Source: Rebecca billardiae RCC1528
Taxonomy: Eukaryota > Haptophyta
Direction: 5' to 3'
Length of the DNA: 64,000 bases
NCBI GenBank assembly: GCA_965240325.2
Contig: OZ251241.1
Coordinates: 868,001 to 932,000 of the forward strand
The notes under the pieces were generated by a model. The model worked only from the letters and a program-made list of their open reading frames with translations, did no database searches and was not told the DNA's origin. A program made the position numbers and the translations under genes. This document shows, in pieces, positions 1-10,918 of this stretch. Within the stretch, counting starts at the first letter, position 1. Each line of letters begins with the position of its first letter.

Positions 1-1849
1 CTGTCGCCTGTTGAAGTGCCCTCTAGTATGCCCCCCAGCCCAGCCCAGCCGTCAGAAGCACTCAAAACCGACTCCGCGTGCCGTCGCGCCGTCGTGCGGG
101 CGCGCTGCCGGCCACTTAGTGTCACATAGAGATTCAGCGAAGTGGTACCCACCCGTGATGGCGGCTAGATGACGGAATGCGGTCGGTAGTACTTATTGAC
201 AACCGTTGCCACTCAGTCGAATGAATTTATGATGCAGCGACTGCATATTTGGCGCACCATGCTGGGCGCGTAGAAATTCAGGAGAAACAGCAGCAAGATC
301 GAGCATGTTACCCATTTAAATACAGGTAGGTACCCGTAAATATGAGCATGTGTGTACCCGTACATACTAACGGTCGATGCGAGTCCATATGTATTCAAAT
401 CAATGTCTATATATGTGGGTACGTTCGAATACGGGCGCCGGAGATGAATATGCGGGCTCGGTCGCAACACTCGACTCAGCCGGCACCGGCGCCGCGTCGC
501 CAGTCGTCCTACCCCAGCCCATGAGCCCATGCGAGGCCACCACCGGTCTACGATTACCGCGGCTGCAGCGCCCAGCCACCGAGGCGGCCTCCGGCTCCGG
601 CTCGGCGAGCTGCTCGGCGGCGAGCTTCGCGCTCTCTGACTCTGCTGCCACGCCCGCCGTGCTCACCGCCTTGACCATAGTGCGGTCCGCGCGCTGCTCC
701 GCTGTGATCGCCGCCAGATCCTCACGCCGCGCCTTGGCCTCGGATGTGCCTGCGCGGCTGTTGGCGGCCGTGATGGCGCCGGCGGGCTCGGCGTCGCGCG
801 CCTGCTCCGCGGTGAGCGTGACGTCCGTGCGCGTTCTTTGCTTCGCACATCCGTGCTGCAGCCCCACTATCCAGGCGTGCGCCTCGGCCGTGCACAGAGA
901 ACAGGCAGGGCCAAGGAAGCGGCCACTCGAGGCGGAACGCGAGAGATTCAAACCAGTAGTGCACCACCTTCTTGTTCAACAGGCCATCCTTGCCGAGCTG
1001 GGTCCATCCTGAGCGCCGTGGCGTTCTCGTGTGCCTTGAGTTGTTGCCAGAGCGCGCGGACATCGCCCAGCGAGAGGAGGTTGATGCGCTCGCGCAGCCG
1101 GCACCGGTAAGAAACTAGCGGCAGGCATCGTGATGATTACATTCAGCGTCTCGGCGTCGGAGAGAGGCGGCACACGCGACGGCGCGCGCTCGCCAACGCC
1201 TGCATGAGTGAATGCGGCAGTGGAAAGCATGCGTGCGGGAGTACCGCGGGGCCATCAGGGGGGCAGGTACGTGCGCAGGAACGCTACACATGGAAGGAGT
1301 ATGTGTTGGGGACCGCGTATGCGCACCGTATGCGTGCGCGGCGCGCGCGCATCACCTGCAAGGGGAGCACCCTCCTCCATCTCGAGCGCATGAGCCAGCT
1401 TGAACGCACTGGCACGCGTGCAACCTCGCGGTTTCAATGTCCGACGCCGGCGACCGATATGTCCGGGGACTTCATGGTGGTCACGTAGACTCGCTCGATC
1501 GGGCGCTCTCGACGCTCGTACGCGCTCTGTCGCGCCGAGGCGACGGTGGTGGTGACCGTCCAGTCGTGCATCTCCGTCGCCGCCAGCCCACTGAACAGCC
1601 CGACCCGGCAGCTCGCCGCGTACGCTCGCGGCGCTCGAATTTATGGCGAAACTCGCGCTCACTCCACTTGAAAACCCGTCGAGGCATTTTTTCGATTTTA
1701 TTTTGGTGTGCTGGACCCCCTACCCCGAGCCGAAGTCAACCAAGCGGACCATGCAGCAGAGTCCCTTCCGACCACCGAGTATTGATGACTTCAACAGCAG
1801 AGAAATGCTGTCGCATCTATCACTCGCATCCGATTACACCTACTCCTGG

Positions 1850-2009
1850 AATAGGTTCAGACTCTAATTTTACTATGTAATTACGCGTCCCTTACTCAGA
1901 TTTCAACACAGTCCGGGAGCGCGTTCCGGACACCTGTATATACATATGCGCATCAAAATATACCCGGACTGGGTATTCAGTTATATAGAAAATAGAGTCT
2001 GAACCTATT
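1850..2009. repeat. Inverted repeat pair, MITE-like spacing
   Basis: The 16-base arm AATAGGTTCAGACTCT at 1850-1865 recurs as its exact reverse complement at 1994-2009. Similarity continues imperfectly on both sides (ACACCT outside, a T-rich stretch inside), giving arms of roughly 35-40 bases around a core of about 130 bases. The layout is that of a small non-autonomous inverted-repeat element. No target-site duplication could be defined, so it may also be a chance or structural repeat. Confidence 0.4.
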
Positions 2010-2263
2010 GGAGGTGTGGCTGAGTGATCCATCCCGCCCGGGGAATCCCGGGCCGTATTATCGTCCAAGGGACCGCCTAAGAGTAAGGTGGTAGCAGTAG
2101 ATCGATCATCAGCAGAGGCGGCGATCCCGCCGATTGCAGTGTCAAGATGTAACGCTCCAGTGACCGGACTAGGGGGGCCGGGTGGACCGAAGCCGGAGCC
2201 CATGCTATCAGACTCAGTCTTCATCGCTGATCATAACAGCGCCGGCAGCTGCGCCTGCTACTA

Positions 2264-2266
<3 letters not shown>

Positions 2267-2359
<93 letters not shown>
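2267..2359. repeat. (CT)n microsatellite
   Basis: An uninterrupted TC/CT dinucleotide run of about 93 bases. It produces apparent Ser-Leu reading frames, which are artefacts. It is a polypurine/polypyrimidine tract, the class of sequence able to form triplex (H-DNA) structures. Confidence 0.95.
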
Positions 2360-2361
<2 letters not shown>

Positions 2362-2827
2362 ATATTCGGTTATGGGGGTAGTGACCGCAGCCTTGAGTTG
2401 AGACGCTCAGACCAGGCAGCAGAGTCTAGCTTTAAGCAGCAGCAGCTGCTGCGCTACTACTTAAGATGACTGATGATCGCGCCTCGGATGATCCTGCTGA
2501 CGCGGCTGACGACTACTCAGGACTACTCCCAGGACGAGTCCGTGACGACTCGGTCACTGCTGACACTGGCGGCGCGGACTGACCGTACTGAGTCGGGCCA
2601 CTCGGACCGGTCTCAGTCTGACGAGTCGGACTCCGATGAGGCTGATTTCACTTGAATCAGCCAGCGCACGGTACGTAGTGATGCGATTCTGACCGGACTC
2701 ATCAGCAGCGGACCCGTTGCACGGGTGAGTGACCGTACCAGTAGGGCGGTGAAAATGCGACGTACCGGTGAAAATACGGTTTTGCAACTAGCGCTGGGCG
2801 ATGGCTGCCGGGCGCGACGAGCCGAGC

Positions 2828-2868
2828 GGATTGGTGCACGGGGAATCCAATTCCCCGTGCACCAATCC
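2828..2868. repeat. Perfect 19-bp hairpin palindrome
   Basis: The left arm at 2828-2846 and right arm at 2850-2868 are exact reverse complements separated by the 3-base loop CCA. Imperfect pairing extends outward (GACGAGCCGAGCGG on the left against CCGTTCGTC on the right), so a stem of about 30 bp is possible. No adjacent gene end explains it as a transcription signal. Confidence 0.85.
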
Positions 2869-4229
2869 AATCCGTTCGTCGCCAGGTGCTGCCGTTGCCG
2901 AGATCGAGCTGCAAAACCCTCAGCAGGTGGTCAAGAGAAGGAAACGGGGAGGGCTGTCGCAGCGCGCGCGCCGCGGTGGGAAGAGAGAAGGGCTTGCCTC
3001 CCAACTGCAGCTTTGGCAGCGTTCCCTCTTGCGGCAGTGGAAGCCGACGACGAGGAGGATGACGACGCAGCTGCTGATGACTGCTGCGAAGCAGCAGCGG
3101 TGACACTCTGCGGTGCACAGCTGCCACCGCGCGCGCCGCGCGTGACTCGGACTCGGGTGATGGCGACAGCAGCACAGCAGTCCTCATGAAGACGATGAAG
3201 CTGCGTGCACGGGTGCACGAGGTGGCAGGCGAAAGCGCGCCGACGAGACAGCACTTGACACGCCTGAGCGCACGCCCATGCTCGCCGAGCGCGAGCGCTG
3301 CAAGTGCAACTACAGTGCGCGCCGCGCGGCAAGTGGATGCAGGCTGTACTCGGCGGCACTGCGTCCGCGGTCATCGTCTCTTCACTTGTCGAGGCTGCTG
3401 CTGCGGCGGGCCGGGGGCACTACCCGGCACGCGCGGCGTAGCGCGCTAGACGGAAGGTGATGGTAGACGCACTGTCACGCTCCCGCCGCCGCCGCCGCCG
3501 CCTGCAAGACTGTATCGTCACTCTAGGCCGCCGAAGTGTCGTTTTTTCGGCGCTCACGCTTGCAACGGGTCAGCGCTGCTGCGCAGCTGGCACGGCACTC
3601 GGCAGCATCATCATGCACTTGCAGATGGATATGATGACCGACGGCGACAGACAGTCATCACAGTAGTTAGTATCAGTGACCCTCATGACGCGATGCATCA
3701 ATTGATATAATCATCAATATCATCATATGATGTGCATCGTCAGCCTCAGGGACAGGTGATCAGCAAGCAGTGTATACGTCGGCTGACGGCTCATGCCTCA
3801 TCTGCGCCGTCTGGCCGCCCGCGGTCTGGCCGGCGCTTTGCTCGGGCTGACTGATTGGCCGGTCACTGACCGTCCGACTGCCAGTCTGCCAGTGAGAGTG
3901 AGACGTCAGACGACTCGGACCGCCGGGAGGAGTCTGACGACTGACATCAGATTCAGTGTGATGAGTGATGATATGCGCACTACTGGCGTCTGCTGGCACC
4001 CGGGGAATAACCGCGGGATACCAATAATCGGATATATTATTCCGCGACGGATGATGAATCGCGTCTCGCATCTTCAGCAAGTCATGCGCATCAATGCCGC
4101 AATGCGCATCATCAATAATGGCGCGGACAATTGCGCCAAAGAAACGGTCACAGTGTCACACGCATAGCCCAACGCCGGCGCCATAGCTTGCGGGCTCATC
4201 CGATGCGCAAGACGCGGCTGCGCCCTCCC

Positions 4230-5023
4230 TCATCTCCGCCCGTCGCTCGACAGCAGCGTGGCGTACCATGCGACGAGCAGAAGCGAGACCTCCGCCGCGT
4301 GCACGAGCGGGCGCAGCGTGCGCAGCAGCTCGCGCACGCTCTCCATCGCGCCGTGCAGCCCGCGCGCGTACGCGCCAAAGTGGAAGGACCTGTGCCGCAG
4401 TGCGCGCGCCCACGGCCCTGGCTCGGCGATGAGCAGGCAGACAGGGATGAGCCTGAGGGTGTGCAGGGCGGGGTGCGCGCGGCAAGCGCGGTCGAGTGAG
4501 AGTGGTGCGCGCACACACGCCGAGCGGCACGCGCGGCGGAGAGCACGGGCAGATGCGGCGGCGCGCGCGCGCACCACGGCATCGACGGGATTGCGAGCGT
4601 GGCCAGCCCAACCATCGCGTAGTACGCAGACTGCTGCACAGCTGCCAGCGTGCCCGTGCGGCGCAACCGCGGCTGCGCGTCTGCGCGCGTGTCGGCCACG
4701 GCGCAGATGAGCCACTCGGTGACGACGGTGGCGAGCGCGAGCACTGCCTTCGCCTGCAGTACCACGAGGAGCGCGTGGCCCGTCGCCAGGCCGAGGCTCG
4801 TCTTGCGCTCCCCGGGCTGGAAGTCGGCGAGGTGGCGTTGGAACGCTGCGCGCTCGAGCGTGCCGAGCTTGCTCGTGCTTCGCGCGGCAGCGAGCACCGA
4901 GGAGCGCTTGAGCAGCGCAAGGTCGGACCACATTCCCTTCGCGGCGCGCGCGTTCGCCGTGTCTGAGCCCAGTACGGCCTCCTCCAGCATGCGCCGCGCG
5001 CGCTTGAGTGATCGGTCGCTCAT
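4230..5023 (-). CDS. Small multi-pass membrane protein, two exons
   Basis: Unrecognised family. Exon 1 is 5023-4575 and exon 2 is 4452-4230, joined across a 122-bp GT-AG intron (4574-4453, donor GTGCGCGCGC, acceptor CACCCTCAG). The join keeps frame (TG + G makes Trp) and gives 223 residues. The N-terminal ~75 residues are basic and helical (starts MSDRSLKRARRMLEE). Hydrophobic segments follow at about 78-110 (GLATGHALLVVLQAKAV...), 130-160 (AMVGLATLAIPSMPWLIPVCLLIA, built across the splice) and 200-215 (VSLLLVAWYATLL), so three or four membrane passes are likely. A reading without the intron loses hydrophobicity and turns into Cys/Arg-rich shadow sequence, which supports the intron. It starts 122 bp from the divergent sulfotransferase gene and probably shares a bidirectional promoter. 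The length and topology would suit an organelle-shape protein such as PEX11, but no family signature was seen. Confidence 0.7.
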
Positions 5024-5145
5024 CGTGCGCCGAGTGGGTGCAGGCCAGCCACGTGTTCTCGCCGCCGAAAATCCTGCTGACGCGAGCGCGAATCGCTCGA
5101 AAATATGCGCGACCGTGCTGACGATTTATTCGCACGCCGGGCACG
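5024..5145. promoter_or_regulatory. Short divergent intergenic region (putative bidirectional promoter)
   Basis: Only 122 bp separate the start codons of the minus-strand membrane protein and the plus-strand sulfotransferase. It must hold both promoters and both 5' leaders unless upstream non-coding exons exist. It is locally AT-richer (for example CGAAAATATG and ACGATTTATTC) than the genes on either side. No TATA box at a standard distance could be assigned. Confidence 0.5.
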
Positions 5146-6567
5146 ATGGCGAGCATGCTGCTCGTCGCGGCGCTGCTGATGTCCTTCGTCAGCATGGCGG
5201 GCGCCGACAGCTTGCAGCCCGACGACGCCGCGGACGCCGCGCACACGCGCTCGTGCGAAGCCTTCTGGCGACGCAGCGCGTTCGAGTGCGGCATCGTCGT
5301 CTTCCGCCACGTGCCCAAGACGGGCGGCTCGAGCATCTCGCACAGCGCTTCCGTGCTGAAGGCGCACTGCTGGTGGACGCTCGGGCACTCGTACCGCGGC
5401 GTCTCGCGCATGCAGAAGGCGATCCATCGCGGCCCACCGCTGCCCTCGTACGAGACGTTCTACGACCTCTTCTCCGCGCACGTGAACGCGTCCGCGGCCA
5501 CGCGCGCGCTCTACCCTCGGCTCTTCCTCGAGTCGCACTGCGAGCAGGGTCCGTACCGCGCGTTCCTGCCCGAGCGGCCTCGCATCGCGCGCGCGTGGCC
5601 GCGCTGCCGGATGCGCCTCTTCGCGCTCATCCGCGAGCCGCTCGCGCAGAAGCTCAGCCAGTGGAGCTTCTTCCGCTCGGTGCGCGGGCCGAACCCGTCG
5701 TTTGTGCGCGACTACACGCGCTGCATCGCCAACGCGAGCCGCACGCGCGAGGGGTGCGGGCTGCAGCTCGAGTACATCCTGCCGTCCGTCGCGTCGCTGC
5801 GGCTGCTCGGGCACTCGGACGCCGACGTGCAGCGCCACGCGCTCGCCTTCCTCGACGCGGACCCGTCCATCTTCCTCGGCACCTTTGAGAACTTCTCGAC
5901 GTCACTCCTCCTGTTCTCACACGAGTCGGGCGTCCCACTCGCGCGGCTCACGATCATGAAGAAGGCCGGGAACACGAAGCGCAGCGCGGCGGCGGTCGAG
6001 GCGATGGCGCGCGCGCGCGCGGAGCTCGGCGCGCAGGGCAGCCCGGCGCGCGCCCACCTGCGCCGCGTGCTCGCCCTCGACCACTGGTTCCACGAAACCG
6101 TTACGGCACGGCTGCACTCGGCGCTCGAGCGCGCGCTCGCGGCGCCGTTCGGACACTGCCTCGCGCCGCGCGGCTGGTCGGTCGCCACGCTCGCGCACAC
6201 GATGCGCGAGCGGTACAGGCGGCGGCCGAAGGGTGAGCGCGTCCCGCTCGACGCGGCCGTGGTCGAGCGCGCCACCTCGCACCTGCAGGCGCAGCATGCC
6301 GCGCGGTGCCGATCGGACATGAACGCGACGCCGTGCGCGCGCGTCGGCTACCCGCCGGCGCACGTGCCGGAGGACCGCGCGGTGGTCGAGCACACGGCGT
6401 GGTGGGTGCACAGGCGGGACCGCGCGCCGCACCTGTACAAGGGCTTTCGCGCGCACGTGCCCACCGTGCCGGACGACTACTTTCAGGAGTGCCGCCGTGG
6501 CGCTGATGCCGCCTCTCCGAGCCAGCCCACTCGTCGAGCGGTCGTTCGCCGTGACGAGACGTTATAA
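5146..6567 (+). CDS. Secreted/Golgi sulfotransferase family protein
   Basis: A 473-residue single-exon protein predicted to transfer sulfate from PAPS to a carbohydrate or protein acceptor in the secretory pathway. The 5'-phosphosulfate-binding loop is clear at residues 53-63 (FRHVPKTGGSS, with Lys58). The 3'-phosphate-binding element follows at about 157-173 (RLFALIREPLAQKLSQW, with Arg163 and Ser171). This order and ~105-residue spacing fit the carbohydrate (HS2ST/Gal3ST-like) sulfotransferases. Residues 1-20 form a hydrophobic signal peptide or anchor (MLLVAALLMSFVSMAGA). Several N-glycosylation sequons (NASA, NASR, NFST, NATP) support a luminal location. The C-terminal third has Cys and Trp (EHTAWWVHRRDRAPHLYKGF) and no recognised domain. 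No intron is needed. The acceptor cannot be told from sequence; algal sulfated polysaccharide is a reasonable inference. Confidence 0.85.
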   Translation: MASMLLVAALLMSFVSMAGADSLQPDDAADAAHTRSCEAFWRRSAFECGIVVFRHVPKTGGSSISHSASVLKAHCWWTLGHSYRGVSRMQKAIHRGPPLPSYETFYDLFSAHVNASAATRALYPRLFLESHCEQGPYRAFLPERPRIARAWPRCRMRLFALIREPLAQKLSQWSFFRSVRGPNPSFVRDYTRCIANASRTREGCGLQLEYILPSVASLRLLGHSDADVQRHALAFLDADPSIFLGTFENFSTSLLLFSHESGVPLARLTIMKKAGNTKRSAAAVEAMARARAELGAQGSPARAHLRRVLALDHWFHETVTARLHSALERALAAPFGHCLAPRGWSVATLAHTMRERYRRRPKGERVPLDAAVVERATSHLQAQHAARCRSDMNATPCARVGYPPAHVPEDRAVVEHTAWWVHRRDRAPHLYKGFRAHVPTVPDDYFQECRRGADAASPSQPTRRAVVRRDETL

Positions 6568-6909
6568 CGAATACGATCGACGCCGACGACCTCGACGCCC
6601 GAAGCCGACCAGGCACACGCTCGCGACAAGCTGCTCGTCATCATCATGATTGAGCATTGCCGTGTATGATAATCAAGTTTTATATTAATGACATGCTGCG
6701 ATATATTAAATAATAAATTATAATTATGAATGCCGCCGAGTGCCATGAAGTGATGAACTGCCTCACACTTGACTCAGTCTGTGTAGAGCTCTAAGGAGAG
6801 AGAGATAGAGAGAGTATATATGTATATATATATATATATATCGTGTATTATTTGTCGTAATAACGACTTCGTTCAATTAACGTGCTGATGATGACTGTCG
6901 TCTAAGACA

Positions 6910-6941
<32 letters not shown>

Positions 6942-7556
6942 AATACGACGATATACGCGCCGTAGGGCTCCTTGACAGTGCCTCGCGGAGCCCATGCGGC
7001 CCCGTGCCGTGCTAACAAAGTCGTCGTCCTTATTGCGCACGGGCTCGGGGCTGAAGCTACAGTTTGCTAAGATCGATTTGATAACGAATGCTGCATGTGA
7101 TGCACACTGCTTGGTGTTGGTTATCCGAGGTTATCGCCAGTAACAGCCACGGGCTGCTGCCGTAGTGATTTAGACTGCGCCGTCCCGAACACTGCACAAA
7201 GACACCGCCACAAGCAGACCGGCGCAGGCAGGCGAGGGGCGCGTTGCCGCACCTCATCGAGGCGGCCATTGCAGCAAGAACGGCCGCCCCGCGCTCGGAG
7301 GCACGCGATCGAGATTCGAGAGAGCGCTCTGACACCACACGGGGAGGGTGCTGCACCCGTACCACAAAACCCCGCCGCAGCACGCAGTCCCGCACGCACG
7401 CTGCGGCCTGGACTGATCCGGATCCAGAGCTGGACTCCGGTTCGCGGCCACCGGTCATTCGGAGGCCGCGAGCCCTCCAGCGGATGGCCGCCAGCGGCGG
7501 AGGGAGAAAGGCAGCGCCAAGAGGCCTGCTGCCCGCGGTCTTGAGCCTCGGGGGCC
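6568..7556. other. Intergenic region with TA microsatellites
   Basis: AT-richer spacer after the sulfotransferase stop. It contains GA/TA tracts at about 6795-6842 and a (TA)n run at 6909-6934. GC content rises from about 7000 toward the next gene. No coding region is supported; the open frames at 7057-7556 are non-conserved shadows leading into the next start codon. Confidence 0.6.
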
Positions 7557-10218
7557 ATGAGCCGCCCGAGGACGCTGCCCGGGCTGCTGGGCGACCTCGG
7601 TGACCTCCACCGCGACGTGGCGGAGGCCAAGGCGGGCCGCCTCACGCGCGAGGAGCTGCTGCAGCTCCAGCACCGCGTGCGCAGCGCGCGCGCGCTCGCG
7701 CGCCGGATCGGCCCACCCGGCGGCAGCGGCGACGAGCTGAGTCCGACGGAGCATGGCGGCTCGGCGGGGTGGGATGCGGCGCACGGCGGGATGCACGCCG
7801 AGCCGCACGCCCCGGGGCCGTATGCCGACGCCTTCTCGCCCCACGCCGATCCGGTGAGCGCGAGCCCGCCGCGCTCGGTGCACCCCATAGCGCCGCCGGT
7901 CGGTTCGACGACGCCCGATGCCCTCGGCGTGATGCCGCCGCGCGCGCCGAGCCTGGGGCGCGACGCGCGCGCACCCACGCCGCCGGCGATCGCCGTCGCG
8001 TCGATCCGCGGGGCCGCCCCGGAGACCGCACGCGCGCACGGGCACGGCGCGGGCGCGAGCGCGCCGCGCCTCGGGGCGATCCCTGGGCTTGACGACGGCG
8101 ACGACGGCGACTCGTCCGATGGCGACGGCGAGGGCGGGCTGGGCTACGGCGGCGCGGGGCTCGGGGTGCCGAGCGGCTCGGCCTGCCGCAGCGCGAGCTC
8201 CCTCCTCTCGCCGCCCAGTGGCAGCATGTCCGCCTCGCCGCACCGCGGGTACGATGATGAATGGACGCTCGGGCAGGTGTGCGCGGTGTCCGCGTCCTCT
8301 GCGGCGCCGGGCGGCGCGCAGCAGCAGCGGCACAGCTTGCCGACGAGCGCCGTGCCGCGCGAGGCGGGCTCTGGGCTCGGGCCGAGCGCCGCCGAGCCGC
8401 CCGCGCGCCACTCCCTGCCACCGCTCGCGCGCGCGGCCGAGCCGTCTGACTCTCGGACGGACGTGCGCACACCCTCGCCCGCGTGGTCGGCGTACGCGCC
8501 CACGGAGGGCGGCGGCGTGGAGGAGGGCGGCGGCGGCGGCTCGGGGGGTGAGCGGCGCAGGAGCCACGGCTCGGGCTCGGCCGGGCGCCGCGCGCTCGCC
8601 GAGCCCGCGCGCGCGCGCAGCGGCGCGCGCGCGCCTTCGGCCGGCGCGCGCGCCGCTGCGGGGTCACGCGGATGCAGCGAATCCGCCGGCGCGGCCGCCG
8701 GCGGGGACGGCGGTGGGCGGAGCGCGCGCAGCTCGGCCTCGCCGCCCTGGCGGCTGTGCGCGACGCTCTTCTCCGCGGCGTCCACGCGCAGCAAGCCCGC
8801 CACGCTCGCCGACGAGCCCGCGGCCGCTGGGCACGCGGCCGCGGCCGCGCCGCCCGCGCCGCGCGTGACCTCAGCGTGCGCGGGCGCCGCGCCGCTGCTG
8901 GGCGCCGCTGCCCGCGACTCAGGCGCGGTGGCCGCGGCGCGGGGCGGCGAGGCTGCGTCGGACGACGCCGTCACGCTCGACGCGGCCGTGCCGGCGCGTC
9001 GTCCCCGCCGCCAGTCCGACGGCGCCGCCGAGGCGCGCGCGCGCCGACACGCGCACGCGCAGCCGCAGGCCGCCGGCCAGCGCCGCCACCGCCATTCGTT
9101 CCCGGTCGGGGGCGCGCGCCCGCGCTCGCGCTCGAGCGGCGGCGGCGGTGGCGGGAGCGAGCGCTGGCGCCGCTCGCGCGGCAGCCATCGCGCCGCCAGG
9201 CCCGACGTCGTGATCGCCGAGGAGGGGCCGCCGCCAACCAAGCGGCAGCCGGTGTCCGCGCGCGCGACGCTGTGCGCGGTCGGCTGCTGCCTTCTACTTG
9301 GGTTCTTATTGGGCGCGCTCTCGATCGGGCTGGGAGGCGTGACGTTCGCGACGGTGGGGCACCGCATCTCGCTTGCCGTGCACCCGCCGGACGCGGGCGG
9401 CGGCAGCGCCGCCGGTGGCGGCAAGGGCGGCGGCGGCGCGGGCGCGGCGGGGCGGCACCCGCGGCATGCCGCGCCGCCCCCGCCGCCGTTCGGTGGCGCG
9501 CGGCCGAGACGGCCGGGACGGCTCGGCGCGGCGGCGCCGGCGCAGGTGCCGCGCGTGGGCACGGACGTGCACACGCCCTCGCCGCTGCACGTCGCCGTCG
9601 GCTGGCACGGCGAGCACGGCCTCCGATTCGCATGGGACCTGCACGACGGTGGCGCGCGCGCGCCACGCGAAGGCGCGGGGCGCGCCGGGCCGGCGCCGAC
9701 GCTTGCGCCCGGGAGCGGTCCTCGGAGCGGTGGCACGTCGGCACGCGCGCCGCTGAGCACGCACGAGCTGCTCGTCGGCGGTCCCGAGCTGCGCCGCGCC
9801 CCCGCGCACGACGACGACGCCGTCCCCGCGCCGTGGCAGCCATGGCTCCTCTCAGACATCGCCATTAGCTACGGCCGCGCGGGCACGACCGCGCGCACCA
9901 CCGCCGTGGTGCCCGCCGGCTCACGCGACGCGATCGTTGACGGCCTGGCGTGCGGCACTGCGTACTTCTGGGCGCTGAGCGCGTGCTCGGTGACGGAGGG
10001 CTGCGGCGGCGCCGTCGTCGACGGCGGCGGCGGCAGCGCCGTGGGTCCGGACGTGCGAGGCGTCGCGTCGACCGCACCGTGTGTCGTCGCGTCGCCGCCA
10101 TTTCAGCCGCCGCCGCCGAGCCCGTCGCCGCCGCCGCCGCCGCCGTCGCCGCCGCCGCCCTCATCGCCGCCGCCGCCGTCGCCGTCGCCGCCACCGCCGC
10201 CGAGCCCGCCGCCGCCCG

Positions 10219-10249
<31 letters not shown>

Positions 10250-10886
10250 CTCGCCGAGAAGCCCACCGCCGTCTTCGCCGCCGCCCTCGCCGGCGCCACC
10301 GCCGCCCTCGCCCTCGCCGCCGCCACTGCCATTTGCGCCGCCGCCGTCGCCGAGGCCGCCGCCACCCTCGCCCTCGCCGCCGCCGCCAAGCGAGCCGCCA
10401 CCCAGCCCGTACCCGCCGCCGCCCAGCCCGTCGCCGCCGCCGCCGCCGCCGCCGCTCCGCCTGAGCCCGTCGCCGCCGCCGCGTCGCGCGGCGGCGCGCG
10501 CCGCGACGCGCGGGCCGCGCGCGGGCCAGCGGCAGCCGGGCGATTCGTCGGCAGCGGCCGCGGGGTCGGCAGCCGCGCCACCGGAGGAGCAGGCGGACGC
10601 GTCGCCGCCGCCGCCCTCGCCGCCGCCGCCGCCGCCTGTGTACCTGTCCTCGCCGCCGCCGCCGCCGCCGTACCTGGCCTCGCCGCCGCCGTCGCCTCCG
10701 CCGCGGCGCGCGGCGGCCGCGCGCGGCGCGCACGCCTTGCCCTCGCCATCGCCGCTGCCGAGCGCCGAGCGCGCCGAGCGCGCTGGCGCTGTCCGGCCTC
10801 GGAGTCCGCCGGCGCACGACGACGGCGGGACGTCACGGCTGGCGCGGTGGCGTGCGGGCGTCGGCGTGTGGTCGCCACCGCCGCTG

Positions 10887-10918
<32 letters not shown>

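Larger units (their letters stand above)
1..4229. other. Gene-poor spacer with decayed coding traces and repeats
   Basis: No intact gene is supported here. On the minus strand between about 400 and 1660, short stretches read like protein but switch frame repeatedly. One lies around 1000-1063, with a run containing GKDGLLNKKVVHYWFE. Another lies at 400-840, and is rich in Ala, Glu and Thr. This suggests a decayed gene or mobile-element fragment, but the family cannot be named. The rest has lower CpG content than the genes and is full of short words such as GACTCGG and TGACTGA, typical of the other spacers in this window. A CT microsatellite and two inverted repeats are listed separately. Confidence 0.5.

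Noticed and set aside
2088-2469. Ser-Leu repeat proteins
   Set aside because: Translation of the CT microsatellite.
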